Source: Paraspadella gotoi
Taxonomy: Eukaryota > Chaetognatha
Reading direction: 5' to 3'
Assembly (NCBI GenBank): GCA_051294375.1
Contig: CM119268.1
Span: 17,885,562 to 17,949,561, forward strand
Length of the DNA stretch: 64,000 nt
Under the pieces are notes generated by a model. The model was given only the letters and a program-made list of their open reading frames with translations, had not been told where the DNA came from and searched no databases. The stretch's first letter is position 1, and each line of letters starts with the position of its first letter. A program made the position numbers and the translations under genes. This document shows, piece after piece, positions 10,261-22,974 of this stretch.

Positions 10261-11760
10261 AATTGGGTTCAGATTTTATTCACATTTATTTCATTCTGAC
10301 GCCACGCGAAATTTCTTATAAAAAATATTTGGCGAATTCGCCTACGTGTGTTTTCGTTACAAATTTACAGTGTTACTTTAATTTTGAAAAGGAACGAATA
10401 TTTCTTTTTTTTAATTTTTGTTAGTTTTTTTTTTTAAGCAGTGAAAATAAAATGAAATGAATTGTAATTTTTGTACGTAAGTAATAATAGAGCGTTAGTT
10501 ATTTTCTGGAGTTTCGAAAGTATTTTGGTTAAAGTGTACGACGCTTCGAAGTGAAAAGAGAAATAAAAATGACAAAATTGTCATCAAATTTAATTGTTTT
10601 TATTATTTTCTTTTATAAAGAAGTGTTGAGTTTTGTTTCACAGACATTTTAGTTTTTTTTTTAAATATTTAAACCCAAACTAAACATCTTTGTTTTTTTC
10701 AGAAGTCGGCGTCTGAAACCGTCACGGAATGCCGTCTCTCGACAGGCGCGAATTGGAAATACGAATCTGAACGAGTTTTTCCGGTTTAATATTGCAGTGT
10801 GTAATTGGAGTGACGATTAGGATCGCAGAGTGTAATCCGGATTTTCGAACAGAAGGAGCGGCGAAAATCGCGGAACGAGTTCCTCATCGCTGTTGTGTTT
10901 AAAAATAACGTTTAAAAATAATATCGTAAAATAAAATGATAAACTTTTTGTTTATCAAAGAAGGTATTGTTTAAATATTTTTGGTCGTCCACCCGAGACT
11001 CGACAGGGGAGAGTTTCGTGGTAAGAAAATCAAAAAATTCTTCGTTTGCATAAAGGATTTCTTCGTTGTAAAAAAATATTCGAGAAATCCAGAGCCATTT
11101 TAAAATTTATCTGTGGATTATCCTTCGGAGAAGAAGCTCTTCGATAAAATCAGGAGTGTGAATCAGATCGGAAAGAGAAGATTATTTTTTTTTAAATTTG
11201 TGTGAGTTGAGCGATTCACTATTAGAGGAAAGATTATTTGAACTTTTATGAATTTCTTGGCGGTAGTCGTAAAAAAAGTTTGTTTTTTTTTGCTCTTAGA
11301 AAACTCGATATTATTCCTTGTTAGAGAATAATTGCAGGATTTTAAGTCATTCCTAATTTGTTTTGAATGAAAGCATTATAAAATACTAGGAAATACTCGA
11401 TGAATGGCAAAGTCGGATCTTTTCGCAGGTTTTTGAATTACGCGATCGTATTTTAAGCCCAAACAACTTTTTGCTTCAATTTAGTTTACATCTTAAAATC
11501 AGTCGGTTTCTAGCTTAAAGGGAAACACAGAGGGTAAATACTACAAAAGAAAAAAAAACTGAGACGCAGAGAAAATTCTTTTTTCCATTTTCTTTTTGTC
11601 GGGGGAAGAGAAGGTACGGTTAATTAAAAAAGTGGGTGGGTCTTTGAAAACGGGACCCGAGGAAACGAAGTGAGTTTCTTTGCTATTTTGGAGGTTTTTT
11701 AGGTGAGTTTTGATAAAGAAGTGAGGAGAAATGAGAGATAAAATGATAATAAGAAAATAA
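10261..11760. other. AT-rich intergenic DNA, nothing recognised
   Basis: Both strands were checked for exons, RNA genes and long repeats and none was found. Occasional GC-richer patches near 10700-10900 and 10985-11020 contain stops in all frames. Confidence 0.45.
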
Positions 11761-11763
11761 ATA

Positions 11764-11807
<44 letters not shown>

Positions 11808-11949
11808 AAAAGAAAGAAAGAAGAAAGAAAGAAAGAAATAGAGAAACAGGAGAAAGTCAAGAAAAAACAAGAAACAAAACAAAAAGCGATTTAAAAAAAA
11901 GATACGAAAGTCAAAAGCGAAGAGGAGAGAGAGAGAGAGAAGGAGAGAG

Positions 11950-12005
<56 letters not shown>

Positions 12006-12050
12006 GAGAGAAGAGAGAGAGGAGAGAGAGATGGAGAGAGAGAGTTCGAA
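11761..12050. repeat. GAAA array followed by GA array
   Basis: A (GAAA)n run covers about 11761-11840. Interrupted (GA)n sequence covers about 11923-12043. Confidence 0.9.
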
Positions 12051-12388
12051 CGAAAACAGGTTTCCTTTTTACTTCCGATGTAATTTCAAAGACGGAACTT
12101 TTTATGTTTACTTTGACTGTCGTCAAATAAAAAAGCTCTAGATTTTAGTCTTTGTCCGTTTATGCTTCCCATTTTTCTTCAGTTTCTGCTTTTTGCTTTT
12201 TCCGCTTTACGCTTGCTTCTTCTTTTCTTTCCCTATTTCCACTTAATTGATAATTTCTTCAGACACTTTATCATTTTATCGTTTTGTAATAATCGATTAT
12301 TTATTTCAAGCGAATAAAAGCGAATCATCCATGTACCTCTACGTCAGATCGACTGATTGGAAATAAAAAACTAAATATATTGTGTAGC

Positions 12389-12500
12389 TCTCTCTCTCTC
12401 TCTCTCTCATCTTCCTCTCTCTCTCTCTCTCCTCTCTCTCCTCTCTCTCTCTCCTCTCCTCTCTCTCTCTCGGTCTCTTTTTCTCTCTCTCTCTCGTCTT
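12389..12500. repeat. Interrupted CT array
   Basis: This is (CT)n with single-base interruptions. It lies at the left edge of the first P450 copy, and a matching CT stub follows the 25-N gap before the second copy. Confidence 0.85.
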
Positions 12501-13546
12501 CTACTTTAAAACGGATTAGACTTTGGAGCTTTTAACAGATATCTTTTTTCAAAAATATTTTGGATATGAAGAATGAACACACCTTTGGCGTTGTCAAATC
12601 CGTAATGGGCATTGACAACAAAACTTCCGTTTGCTGCTGAGATCAGAAAAAGAACAAAAAAGAAAGGAGAAGAAAAATGAAATAGGGAACTTGGAAAAAA
12701 AAGAAGGTTAGAAGTAACAACAGAAAGCCAAATTATGTATTAGTTATTAACGTTTTGAAACTGTGACAAAACCAGAATCATAATTAACTTAATGTTTTTA
12801 CGTAAAATTTGCAAAAACTTATTTTCAATGAAATATGACGACTTTCGGGAGATTTCGGCGATTATCTTATCAACCGCCATGAATCAATCAAACCAAAATA
12901 ATTTCTTTAATCCAAAGTGACGACCAAGTGACACGCCTGGCATTTAAATCTAATTATGTAAAATTAATTATCAATCTATCAATTAACGCTTGTCTTTCGT
13001 TTTTGATTGTTTCTAAATTGTAAATTAAACAATTATTTGTGTTTATCTAACAATCATAGTTTTTTGATAAGTCTAAACATGAAACAAGAACGATGAATTT
13101 CATTTTGGAAATTTTTTAACAATGGATAGATGAGATCGTATAATTAATTTTAAATTGAACAAAGCAGTATATGCATGAAACTTATGCTTTATCAGCAATT
13201 GCATCAAAATCCGTTTGCCTTTTTGTTTTCTAAAGCTCAAAACTGGACGAATTTCTCTGAAACAGTTTCAGCTTGCGAATTGAAACCAGTCGATGTTACA
13301 GTCAATTAGTGAATTTGGATCCGAGAAAAATACTTGATTTGGTCGACGACAAAAGAAAATGGTAGCCAGAATTTAATCTACCCATATGTCATCAATTTAG
13401 ATCTTTCATCGCTTTAATTAATTGTCGGGACAATAGTGCTCGTTCTTTCATCCAAGACAATCAAAAATTAGACTATATCGTCTTATTAGTAAATTGCATA
13501 ATACTCGTTTGTATTATATTTTTTGCGTCACGCGATTAACTCCGAA

Positions 13547-14103
13547 ATGTTCCGATCGTCTCTCGTGGAATCCGCGTCGCCGCTTCGATCGGCGCCGCGA
13601 TTCGGGAGCCTTCGTCGCTTTCGGCGCCCTCGACGAAGATCCTTGACTTCTTGGGCGACTACGAAGACGCACGTCGACGATTTTTTCCAGCGAAGCGCAA
13701 TTCTTCGCAACGTCGCCCTCACGACAACGACATCTTCGGAGGTCCTAAGCCTTTGTCGCGATGCCGACTTGACACCCTTTGCAAACCCTTCAGGGGACTG
13801 GTCACATGCTTCGACCTAAGCCTTCAAAAATCTCACCACCTCATGGTAGGGGCATGCAACGCCAACGGTCCATCGCCTACGCTCGTTATCCGTTACCGCA
13901 TGGGTTTCATTCGCCGATCGCCGAAGTTGGCCGAAAAGGCTTTGAGGAACCAAACGCCCATTCCGTCCGAGAAGCAGCCCCGGCTGGTCGAAGTACGGAA
14001 GGAGAGAAATCTCAATGCCCGGGATTTTTGACTTCGAAGGGAAGTTGGAAAAAGTCGAGAACGGTCGTCAGTAAAAAAATTCTACACCTTCTACACGTCT
14101 AGG

Positions 14104-14157
<54 letters not shown>

Positions 14158-14173
14158 AGAGAGACAGAAGAGG

Positions 14174-14204
<31 letters not shown>

Positions 14205-15300
14205 AGAGAGATATAGACAACCAAAAAAAGACGGACCTCTACTGACCATCAGACCCAGACATAAGAAAGAGTAAGAGAGATTATTACGTAACACAAAAAA
14301 AAAAAAAGAAATCTAACGTTCTTTCTCATCAGCGATTCGAACCCGCGATGTTGGAGGTTATGGACGATCAGAGTCGAGAATTGAACGAGGGATCTCGACG
14401 AGACACGACCGGTCCTTGATCCATCTGGACGTAAGCTGGTCAAGGAACTCCCCAATGAGATGTACAAGTGCGATGTGAGAGCGTGGGGACGGTGCTGTTT
14501 CGAGACGAGGTCTGGGATGCCTCCAAGACCACGTCCCTCCTAAAGTGGCAGGTGTGAGCGGAATTCCCGTAGGATATTAAAAGTTTTTCTTTATAAATTA
14601 CAAAAAGTCAGATTGTTAAAAATGATTACAAAAATTAGAATAAATATAAATGTCTGTTCAAGAGTGTCATTTTTTTAGAAGTTATTTTTTTATTAGTTTA
14701 GTTAGGTTTTTTGTTTAATGCTGATGAAGGCTTTGTAGTAAGCCGAAACAGTCCCGTTTTTTTATTAAAAATAAAATCGTTGTTGAACATTCATTTCAAA
14801 CTTTTCTAATAATTATTACAGCTACGAAATAGAAAGGAATTCTACCACAAAGAAGTTATTTTAAATAATAATTTTTTGAGAATAAACTTTAAATAGCTTA
14901 TAGGAGTATTTTTCCTGTCGCTTTCTCTATCATTAATTTGTATCAACTTTTAGTATACGTAATTATACGTCCATGACGTATTATTAAAAAACAAAGAAAA
15001 ACATGAACAAGCCCTTCTTTCCCGCCAAAAGGCTTCATCGATGCCATCTCGGAGATTGTTCGGCACCTCCGTTCGCGAACTTCTATATTCGTCTCAATCT
15101 TCAAACGCAAAACTGGATCCCCTACGTCACAGCGTCACTGACGCCGCTTGGGACTTCATGTTCGCCTTCGTCGCAGTAAGTTGTCGCCTAAAGAAGAAGG
15201 ACGAGCTGATCGAGAAGTCCAAGCACATTGCCCGTTCTCCAAGTAGGCGAAGGCCGTTGCTCAACTTATTCTACTTCTCGACGAGTCGTTGGACGATCAG
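13547..15300 (+). pseudogene. Frameshifted copy of mitochondrial P450 exons 1-3
   Basis: Exon 1 (about 13547-14100), exon 2 (about 14333-14551) and exon 3 (about 15032-15295) match the intact P450 gene downstream, but the frame breaks repeatedly by one-base indels. No I-helix, K-helix or haem exon follows before the 25-N gap. In places this copy preserves the better reading, for example WKKSRTVVSKK near the end of exon 1, where the downstream copy is shifted. The damage may be sequencing error rather than biological decay. Confidence 0.65.
14721..14753 (+). ncRNA. Hammerhead-like motif, upstream copy
   Basis: CTGATGA at 14721-14727 and GAAAC at 14745-14749 flank an imperfect stem. It corresponds to the motif at 17675-17708, but the final segment has lost one base (CAGTCC rather than CATGTCC). 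Confidence 0.4.
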
Positions 15301-15334
15301 AGAGGGTTCGTTTGCTCGGGTCGTTTGCGGTTGG

Positions 15335-15359
15335 NNNNNNNNNNNNNNNNNNNNNNNNN
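15335..15359. other. Assembly gap of exactly 25 N
   Basis: The gap sits between the end of the first and the start of the second copy of the P450 5' half. A fixed 25-N spacer is a convention used by some gap-filling software when a gap is over-filled. Confidence 0.95.
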
Positions 15360-15801
15360 TCTCTCCTTCTTTTAAACGATTAGACTTTGGAGCTTTTAAC
15401 AGATATCTTTTTTCAAAAATATTTTGGATATGAAGAATGAACACACCTTGGCGTTGTCAAATCGTAATGGCATTGTCAACAAAACCTTCCGTTTGCTTGC
15501 TGAGATCAGAAAAAGAACAAAAAAGAAAGAGAAGAAAAATGAAATAAGGGAAACTTGGAAAAAAAGAAGGTTAGAAGTAAACAACAGAAAGCCCAAATTA
15601 TGTATGTAGTTATAACGTTTGAAACTGTGACAAAACCAAGAATCATAATTACTTAATGTATTTACGTAAAATTTGCAAAAACTTATTTTCAATGAAAATA
15701 TGACGACTTTCGGGGAGATTTCGGCGATTATCTTATCACCGCCGATGAATCAATCAAAAACAAAATATTCTTTATCCAAAGTGACGACCAAGTGACAACG
15801 C

Positions 15802-16007
15802 NNNNNNNNNNNNNNNNNNNNNNNNNNNNNNNNNNNNNNNNNNNNNNNNNNNNNNNNNNNNNNNNNNNNNNNNNNNNNNNNNNNNNNNNNNNNNNNNNNN
15901 NNNNNNNNNNNNNNNNNNNNNNNNNNNNNNNNNNNNNNNNNNNNNNNNNNNNNNNNNNNNNNNNNNNNNNNNNNNNNNNNNNNNNNNNNNNNNNNNNNNN
16001 NNNNNNN
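15802..16007. other. Assembly gap (N run)
   Basis: The gap interrupts the second copy upstream of P450 exon 1. The missing bases correspond to about 12935-13005 in the first copy. Confidence 0.95.
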
Positions 16008-16516
16008 TGATTGTTTCTAAATTGTAAATTAAAAGCAATTATTTGGTTTTATCTAACAATCGAAGTTTTTTTGATAAGGCTAAACATGAAACAAGAACGA
16101 TGGAAAGATCGTATTATTAATTTTAAAATTGAACAAAAAGCGGAGTATATGCATGAACTTATGCTTATCAGCAATTGCATCAAAATCCGTTTGCCTTTTG
16201 TTTCTAAACTCAAAACTGGGACGAATTTCTCTGAAACAGTTTCCAGCTGCGAATGAAAACCAGTCGATGTTACAGTCAATTAGGAATTTGGATCCGAAGA
16301 AAAATACTTGATTTGGTCGACGACAAAAGAAAATGTAGCCAGAATTTAAATCTACCATATGTCATCAATTAGATCATTATCATCGCTTTAATTAATTGTC
16401 GAGACAATAGGCTCGTTCTTTCATCAAGACAATCACAAAATTAGACTATCGTCTTATTAGTATTGCAATAAACTCGTTTGAATTAATATTTTTTGCGTCA
16501 CGCGATTAACTCCGAA

Positions 16517-17086
16517 ATGTTCCGATCGTCTCTGCGTGGAATCCGCGTCGCCGCTTCGATCGGCGCCGCGATTCGGGAGCCTTCGTCGCTTTCGGCGCCC
16601 TCGACGAGATCCTTGACCTTCTTGGGCGACTACGAAGACGCACGTCGACGATTTTTTCCAGCGAAGCCGCAATTCTTTCCGCAACGTCGCCCCTCAACGA
16701 CAACGACATCTTCGGAGGTCCTTAAGCCTTTGTCCGCGATGCCGACTGACAACCCTTTGCAAACCCTTCAGGGGATGGTCAACATGCTTCGACCCTCAAG
16801 CTTCAAAAATCTCCACCACCTCATGGTAGAGGGCATGCAACGCCACGGTCCCATCGCCTACTCTCGTTATCCGTTACCCATGGTTTCCATCGCCGATCCC
16901 GAGTTGGCCGAAAAGGCTTTGAGGAACCAAACGCCCATTCCGTCTCGAGGAAGCAGCCCCGGCTGGGTCGAGTACCGGAAGGAGAGAAATCTCAAGCCGG
17001 GGATTTTGACTGGCGACAGGGAAGATTGGAAAAAGTCGGAGAACGGTCGTCAGTAAAAAATTCTACACCTTCTACACGTCTAGGAA

Positions 17087-17145
<59 letters not shown>

Positions 17146-17150
17146 AAGGA

Positions 17151-17188
<38 letters not shown>

Positions 17189-19761
17189 ATATAGACAACC
17201 AAAAACAAGACGGACCTCTACTGACCATCAGACCAGACATAAGAAAGAGTAGAGAGATTATACGTAACACAAAAAAAAAATCTAACGTTCTTTCTCATCA
17301 GGATTCGAACCCGCGATGTTGGAGGTTATGGACGATCAGATCGAGAATCTGACGAGGATCTCGACGAGACACGCGGCCTCTGATCCATCTGGACGTAAGC
17401 TGGTCAAGGAACTCCCCAATGAGATGTACAAGTGGGCGATGGAGAGCGTGGGGACGGTGCTGTTCGAGACGAGGCTGGGATGCCTCCAAGACCCCGTCCC
17501 TCCTAAAGTGCAGGTGTGAGCGGGAATTTCACCGTAGGATATTTAAAAGTTTATTCTTTATAAATACAAAAAAGTCAAATGTTAAAATGATACAAAAATT
17601 AGAAATAAATATAAATGTTGTTCAAAGTGTCATTTTTTAGAAGTTATTTTTATTAGTTAGTTAGTTTTTTAATGCTGATGAAGGCTTGTAGTTAAGCCGA
17701 AACATGTCCGTTTTTTATTAAAAATAAAATCGTTGTTGAAAATTCATTTCAAACTTTTCTAATAATTATTACACAACGAAAAGAAAGGATTATACCACAA
17801 AGAAGTTATTTTATAATATTTTTTGAGATAACTTTAAATAGCTTATAGGAGTATTTTCCTGTCCCTTTCTCTATCATTATTTGTATTCACTTTTAGTATA
17901 CGTAATTATACGTCCATGACGTATTATTAAAAAACAAAGAAAACATGAACAAGCCCTTCTTTCCCGCCAAAAGGGCTTCATCGATGCCATCTCGGAGATG
18001 TTCGGCACCTCCGTCGCGACTCTAATTCTCTTCAATCTTCAACGCAAACTGGGATCCCCTTACGTCAAGCGTCACTACGCCGCTTGGGACTCCATGTTCG
18101 CCTTCGTCGCAGAAGTTGTCGCCAAGAAGAAGGACGAGCTGATCGAGAAGTCCAAGCACACCCCCGTCTCCAAGAGCGAAGGGGCCGTGCTCACTTATCT
18201 ACTTCTCGACGAGTCGTTGGACGATCAAGAGGTTGTTTGCTCGGTCGTTGCGGTTGACGTGGTGGTTGTTTTGTTGGTGGTCTTGCAGACGTTGTTTCTG
18301 ATGTTGAGAAGAAAACAGGAAAAAAAAATGAGTTAATAATGAAACACAGAAATAATGAGTGAACAAATGACCAAATGACGGAATGAATGAACAAATGACA
18401 GTATTAATCAATGAAACGATANNNNNNNNNNNNNNNNNNNNNNNNNNNNNNNNNNNNNNNNNNNNNNNNNNNNNNNNNNNNNNNNNNNNNNNNNNNNNNN
18501 NNNNNNNNNNNNNNNNNNNNNNNNNNNNNNNNNNNNNNNNNNNNNNNNNNNNNNNNNNNNNNNNNNNNNNNNNNNNNNNNNNNNNNNNNNNNNNNNNNNN
18601 NNNNNNNNNNNNNNNNNNNNNNNNNNNNNNNNNNNNNNNNNNNNNNNNNNNNNNNNNNNNNNNNNNNNNNNNNNNNNNNNNNNNNNNNNNNNNNNNNNNN
18701 NNNNNNNNNNNNNNNNNNNNNNNNNNNNNAATGAATGAAGGAATTAATGAATGAATGAATGAATGAATGTATAAATGAATGAATTAATGAATGAATGAAT
18801 GAATGAATTAATTAATATATAAGAATGACTGAATGACGAAGCCAACAGAGTCAATTCAAGCTCTTTTCAGGTCTACGCCAACGTGACGGAGTTGCTCATC
18901 GGCGGGGTGGACACCACCTCCAACACCCTCGTCTGGATCTTATACGAACTCGCCAAGAATCCCCAACATCTTCGTCGACTGGAGGAAGAGATCGAGAGGG
19001 TGATCGGCGACGAACGCCCTTCGGTCAAGGCCATTCATAAGATGCCCTTCCTCAAGTGGTGCGTCAAGGAGACGCTGAGGTTGTATCCCGTCCTTCTGGG
19101 GATTTCCAGGTGAGTTAGGAAGGGGGGTGGATTTTGGTGGTGTAGTTGAGTTAGGGGTTGGGGGTGGAGGGGCGAGGCTGTGGCGTTAGCTTAATGTATT
19201 TCAATACCATACTTTTTTCATGCGTTTTTAATTTTAATTTTAATTTAACAGGTGAATATCATAGCCATTGGCAAGGAATTTTAAAATTAAAGAACTTGTG
19301 TGTGTGTGTGATAAGAAATATAAATATATATAAATAAATGATCTTCAAACTTCAGCTTTTGACCCAACCGTTCACCACCTTCCCTACGCAGAGAAATGCA
19401 CGAGGACATCGAACTGGGCGGATACTTGGTCCCCAAGAAAACCCTTTGCTTCGTCAACTTCTACGGGATGAGCAAGAGTTCCCTCTTCTTCGAAAACCCG
19501 GACGTGTTTGACCCGACCCGTTGGGATCGCGAAGCCGGAAAAGCCTTTCACAACTATTGCTCCGTGCCGTTCGGGGCGGGAGCCCGAAGCTGCATCGGCA
19601 AGCGCATCGCCGAGATGGAGATGCACCTCATGTTGGCCAGGATCGTACAAAAGTTTCGGCTCCGTCTCGTCGAGGATTTGCCGGAAGTTAAGCCGATTTA
19701 CCGGACGCTACTTATTCCGCCGCCGGGAGAAATGATTCCGGTAGAGTTTGAGCGGAAGTGA
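16517..19761 (+). CDS. Mitochondrial-clan cytochrome P450
   Basis: Five exons: 16517 to about 17087, 17302-17513, 17974-18231, 18871-19109 and 19392-19761. The N-terminus (MFRSSLRGIRVAASIGAAIR, Arg/Ser/Ala rich, no membrane anchor) looks like a mitochondrial presequence. Family marks are YRKERNLKPGILTGDREDW in exon 1, LYKWALES-like YKWAMESVG in exon 2, I-helix GGVDTTS in exon 4, K-helix KETLRLYP, DPTRW, and the haem-binding FGAGARSCIGKR with Cys ligand in exon 5. Mitochondrial P450s take electrons from adrenodoxin and hydroxylate steroid-like or foreign substrates; the substrate here is unknown. Exon 1 as assembled hits a stop at 17054-17056 before its likely donor (AGGAAA|GTGAG), because of at least one indel; the upstream copy reads through part of this. 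The exon 3-4 intron contains a gap. Confidence 0.85.
17090..17187. repeat. GA array in P450 intron 1
   Basis: Interrupted (GA)n begins immediately after the probable exon 1 donor. The same array occurs in the upstream copy at about 14104-14200. Confidence 0.9.
17674..17760 (+). ncRNA. Hammerhead-ribozyme-like motif of Penelope type in P450 intron 2
   Basis: CTGATGA (17675-17681) is followed by a 5-bp stem GGCTT/AAGCC, then GAAAC (17699-17703) and ATGTC (17704-17708), in the order of a hammerhead core. The tail TTTTTTATTAAAAATAAAATCG resembles the ends of Penelope-like retroelements, which carry minimal hammerheads. An extra A lies between the CTGATGA core and the stem, so self-cleavage may be weak or lost. 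A related sequence lies in inverted form near 45034-45068. Confidence 0.5.
18422..18729. other. Assembly gap (N run) in P450 intron 3
   Basis: The gap is flanked on the right by an AATG-type tetranucleotide array and probably reflects unresolved repeat. Confidence 0.95.
18730..18820. repeat. AATG tetranucleotide array
   Basis: This is tandem (GAAT)n with a few substitutions, next to the N run and just before P450 exon 4. Confidence 0.85.
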
Positions 19762-20293
19762 GAAGCCGGGAAATTTCCGCTTTAAATATTTGGCGGTTGA
19801 GAAGCGATTGATTGTATTGTTCACAATATTTTTTTTTAGTATCATTATCAATATTACTTTGAATACACAATATAATATTTTTTTAAAATTCTTTTAGTTT
19901 CAGTTTTTTTTTTATCGATGTCTCCATCTTTTTTCTAGTTATCGACGCATTTGAACTTCGTACTTTTTTAACTTCCATGAAATTGATTCATACACCCCAA
20001 TTTAAAATTATCCATTCATCTTCATCTGTAACTTAGACTCAAGCTCTTTTAACATAAATATTTAAACTGTTTCAATCTAATTATGTCAAATTTATATCCC
20101 CCGAAGTTTATACATCAAAAAACCTAAGACTTTGTTTTTTATTTAGCTCTAGTAATTTCTTTTTTTTCCCTCCGTACTTACGATTTTCCTTTGTTCCTCG
20201 AAACCGTTTTCAATTTTTTATCGCTTTTTTCTCTCTCATTTTTTTCTTTCCATTCTTTCTTTCACTCCCTTCACTGTCTTTCCTCTTAACTCT
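19762..20293. other. AT-rich region downstream of the P450
   Basis: This holds the probable 3' UTR of the P450, with AATATAATA-rich sequence, then a pyrimidine-rich stretch. No further gene was recognised. Confidence 0.4.
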
Positions 20294-20880
20294 NNNNNNN
20301 NNNNNNNNNNNNNNNNNNNNNNNNNNNNNNNNNNNNNNNNNNNNNNNNNNNNNNNNNNNNNNNNNNNNNNNNNNNNNNNNNNNNNNNNNNNNNNNNNNNN
20401 NNNNNNNNNNNNNNNNNNNNNNNNNNNNNNNNNNNNNNNNNNNNNNNNNNNNNNNNNNNNNNNNNNNNNNNNNNNNNNNNNNNNNNNNNNNNNNNNNNNN
20501 NNNNNNNNNNNNNNNNNNNNNNNNNNNNNNNNNNNNNNNNNNNNNNNNNNNNNNNNNNNNNNNNNNNNNNNNNNNNNNNNNNNNNNNNNNNNNNNNNNNN
20601 NNNNNNNNNNNNNNNNNNNNNNNNNNNNNNNNNNNNNNNNNNNNNNNNNNNNNNNNNNNNNNNNNNNNNNNNNNNNNNNNNNNNNNNNNNNNNNNNNNNN
20701 NNNNNNNNNNNNNNNNNNNNNNNNNNNNNNNNNNNNNNNNNNNNNNNNNNNNNNNNNNNNNNNNNNNNNNNNNNNNNNNNNNNNNNNNNNNNNNNNNNNN
20801 NNNNNNNNNNNNNNNNNNNNNNNNNNNNNNNNNNNNNNNNNNNNNNNNNNNNNNNNNNNNNNNNNNNNNNNNNNNNNNNN
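20294..20880. other. Assembly gap (N run)
   Basis: The gap is flanked on its right by a CT dinucleotide array. Confidence 0.95.
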
Positions 20881-21473
20881 TCTCTCTCTCTGTCTCTCTC
20901 TCTCTCAGGGGCGTCGTGGAGGTCATAAATCGAAGCAATTTTTTTTACTGGTTCTGTTTATGGGTTGCAGGCAGATGGAAGTTTTGACTTGTGAATGACA
21001 CAAGTCAAACGGTCAACTCTCCTCCGTAAGCAACGAGTATAAAATCGTTGACTGCGTAATGATAAATGTTTTTTTTTTTTCGTTATGCTTTTGAAATGAG
21101 TGAGGGACCAGAGAATTTGTTTTGTTTATTTTTTTTTTATTCTAACTGTTTTTTAAACAAATATCTGGATTTGTACCCTATTTTTCCGCGATAAAAACGA
21201 ATAAGGTATATAGTGTATAGGGTTTTAGCCCATTATAATGGGGTATCAAAAGCGAAACTGGTGAATTAAGTCCGGAGGAGGGAAAGGATGAAAAAAAGTT
21301 CGTTTTTACGGTGGCCTAATGGATACAAAACAGAAAAAAAGGAAGATGAAAGTAAGATAAAACGAAGTAAAAAACGGAAGAAAAGATACAAAAAAGACAA
21401 GAGAGAAAATAGAAAAAGCAAGTAAGGATATTGTTGTTCGAGAAAAAACTTTTCCGTAGAAAAATATAGACTT
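20881..21473. other. Gene-free stretch
   Basis: No gene was found. The plus strand becomes purine-rich towards the GAAA array. Confidence 0.4.
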
Positions 21474-21474
21474 A

Positions 21475-21558
<84 letters not shown>

Positions 21559-21572
21559 AAAAAAGAAAAAGA

Positions 21573-21613
<41 letters not shown>
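21474..21613. repeat. GAAA array joined to GCAA array
   Basis: (GAAA)n covers about 21474-21560. It passes directly into (CAAG)n at about 21574-21612. The second motif differs by one base and may have expanded from the first. Confidence 0.9.
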
Positions 21614-21614
<1 letters not shown>

Positions 21615-22604
21615 TTGAAGCGGAGTCCGAGTTGATTTGCGATTTGAGTTCGAGAGACAAATGGTGTGAGAAAAAAGCATTTCTTTCTTTTTTTAACTTT
21701 ATATTTTTTTCGTTTCTTCGTTTTAATGGCAGAAGAAAGTTTACTTTATGTACCTCGCATTACTTTTCTAGCTACCTTCTTTTTTTTGTTTGTTTGTTTG
21801 TTTATTTTCTATTCCTCCTTTTTCTTTCTTTTTTATGTTTTCTTTTTTCTTTTTCTTTTTTTATGTTTTAGTTATATTATTTTTGTTAATCCTCGATATT
21901 TCTTTCTTACTACATACCTTTTTAACTTCTTTCCCCCTTTTTTTTTTCTGTCCCTTTTTTTTTTTCTTTCTCTCATTCCCCTTGTTGCTCTAGTTCATTC
22001 ATCTCTTTTCCCTCTTCCTCGTCCCCCAGGATTCAAGAGACTATTCTTCTTCCTAGATTTCCGCTCTTCCTCCTCCCTAAGCATCGTTCCACTTTCCTCC
22101 TCTTCCCGGAGTCGCTCTCCCAGTACAACAAAACTCCATGAAAGACTCGTTTTGCGGTTTTTCTAGTTTCCATGGAAACGCCGCTTCTGCCTTCTCTTCC
22201 CTGGGAGACGGAGAAGTTGAACTTTGAGAAACGACGTGGTGGCAATGAGGGTAAAAGCATTTAGTATACATGAGCTCTAAAATATAGTGAACTAGATTTT
22301 TCTTTTAAATTTTAACGAAAGAATAACAGTATGAAATTCGTCCCGTCGTCTCAATTGGAATCTATTTCAAAGTGATCTAATTTTTGTTATGTTCTTTGGT
22401 TCGAATTTTACTGTTACTCTCAGCTGATCAAACCGACATTCCTCATTTAATCCTCCTTCCATTATTCGCCGATTGCGTTCAGTTTTCTCGTCCGAAGTCA
22501 TTTATACGAGAATCGGGGAGTTTTATTGGCACACTGCTCATCCGTCAAGGGAAATGACAATTCGAGTTATACCACTGTGACAAGCGGATGGGAGAAGAAA
22601 CCGG

Positions 22605-22612
<8 letters not shown>

Positions 22613-22694
<82 letters not shown>
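22613..22694. repeat. GA array
   Basis: Uninterrupted (GA)n of about 80 bp. The equivalent in copy B is at about 30014-30098. Confidence 0.95.
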
Positions 22695-22697
<3 letters not shown>

Positions 22698-22974
22698 ATA
22701 TGGGAGGAGACAGAGTGAGAGTAAGAGGAACGGAGACGAAGATAAAAAAAAATAGGAAAGGAAAAGAATCGAAAAAAAAATTACACGGGTACGGGGAAAA
22801 AAAAGAGAAGCACAAAGAAGAAGCGCTTGACAGAGGGAGACAGAGAGACGCAGAGAGAGAGAGAGAGCGAGTGAGAGAGACGGAGAAGCAAAGGCTGAGA
22901 AAAGGTTTAATGGCTGCTTCCTTAGAGAGCAGCTTGGAATCGCTTGGGTCCGATCTGTTCGCGAATCAATGATT

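Larger units (their letters stand above)
12510..15334 (+). repeat. Degraded upstream duplicate of the P450 5' half
   Basis: This block repeats 15360-18258 in the same order, including upstream sequence, exon 1, GA array, exon 2, hammerhead-like motif and exon 3. Differences are mostly one-base insertions and deletions, often in homopolymers. It ends exactly at a run of 25 N. That pattern fits a raw long read pasted in while filling a gap, though a real tandem duplication cannot be excluded. Confidence 0.75.

Noticed and set aside
14333-14360. GATTCGAACCC resembling a tRNA T-loop (also at 17302)
   Set aside because: It lies at the start of P450 exon 2 and reads FEPAMLEV in frame; no A box or acceptor stem is nearby.
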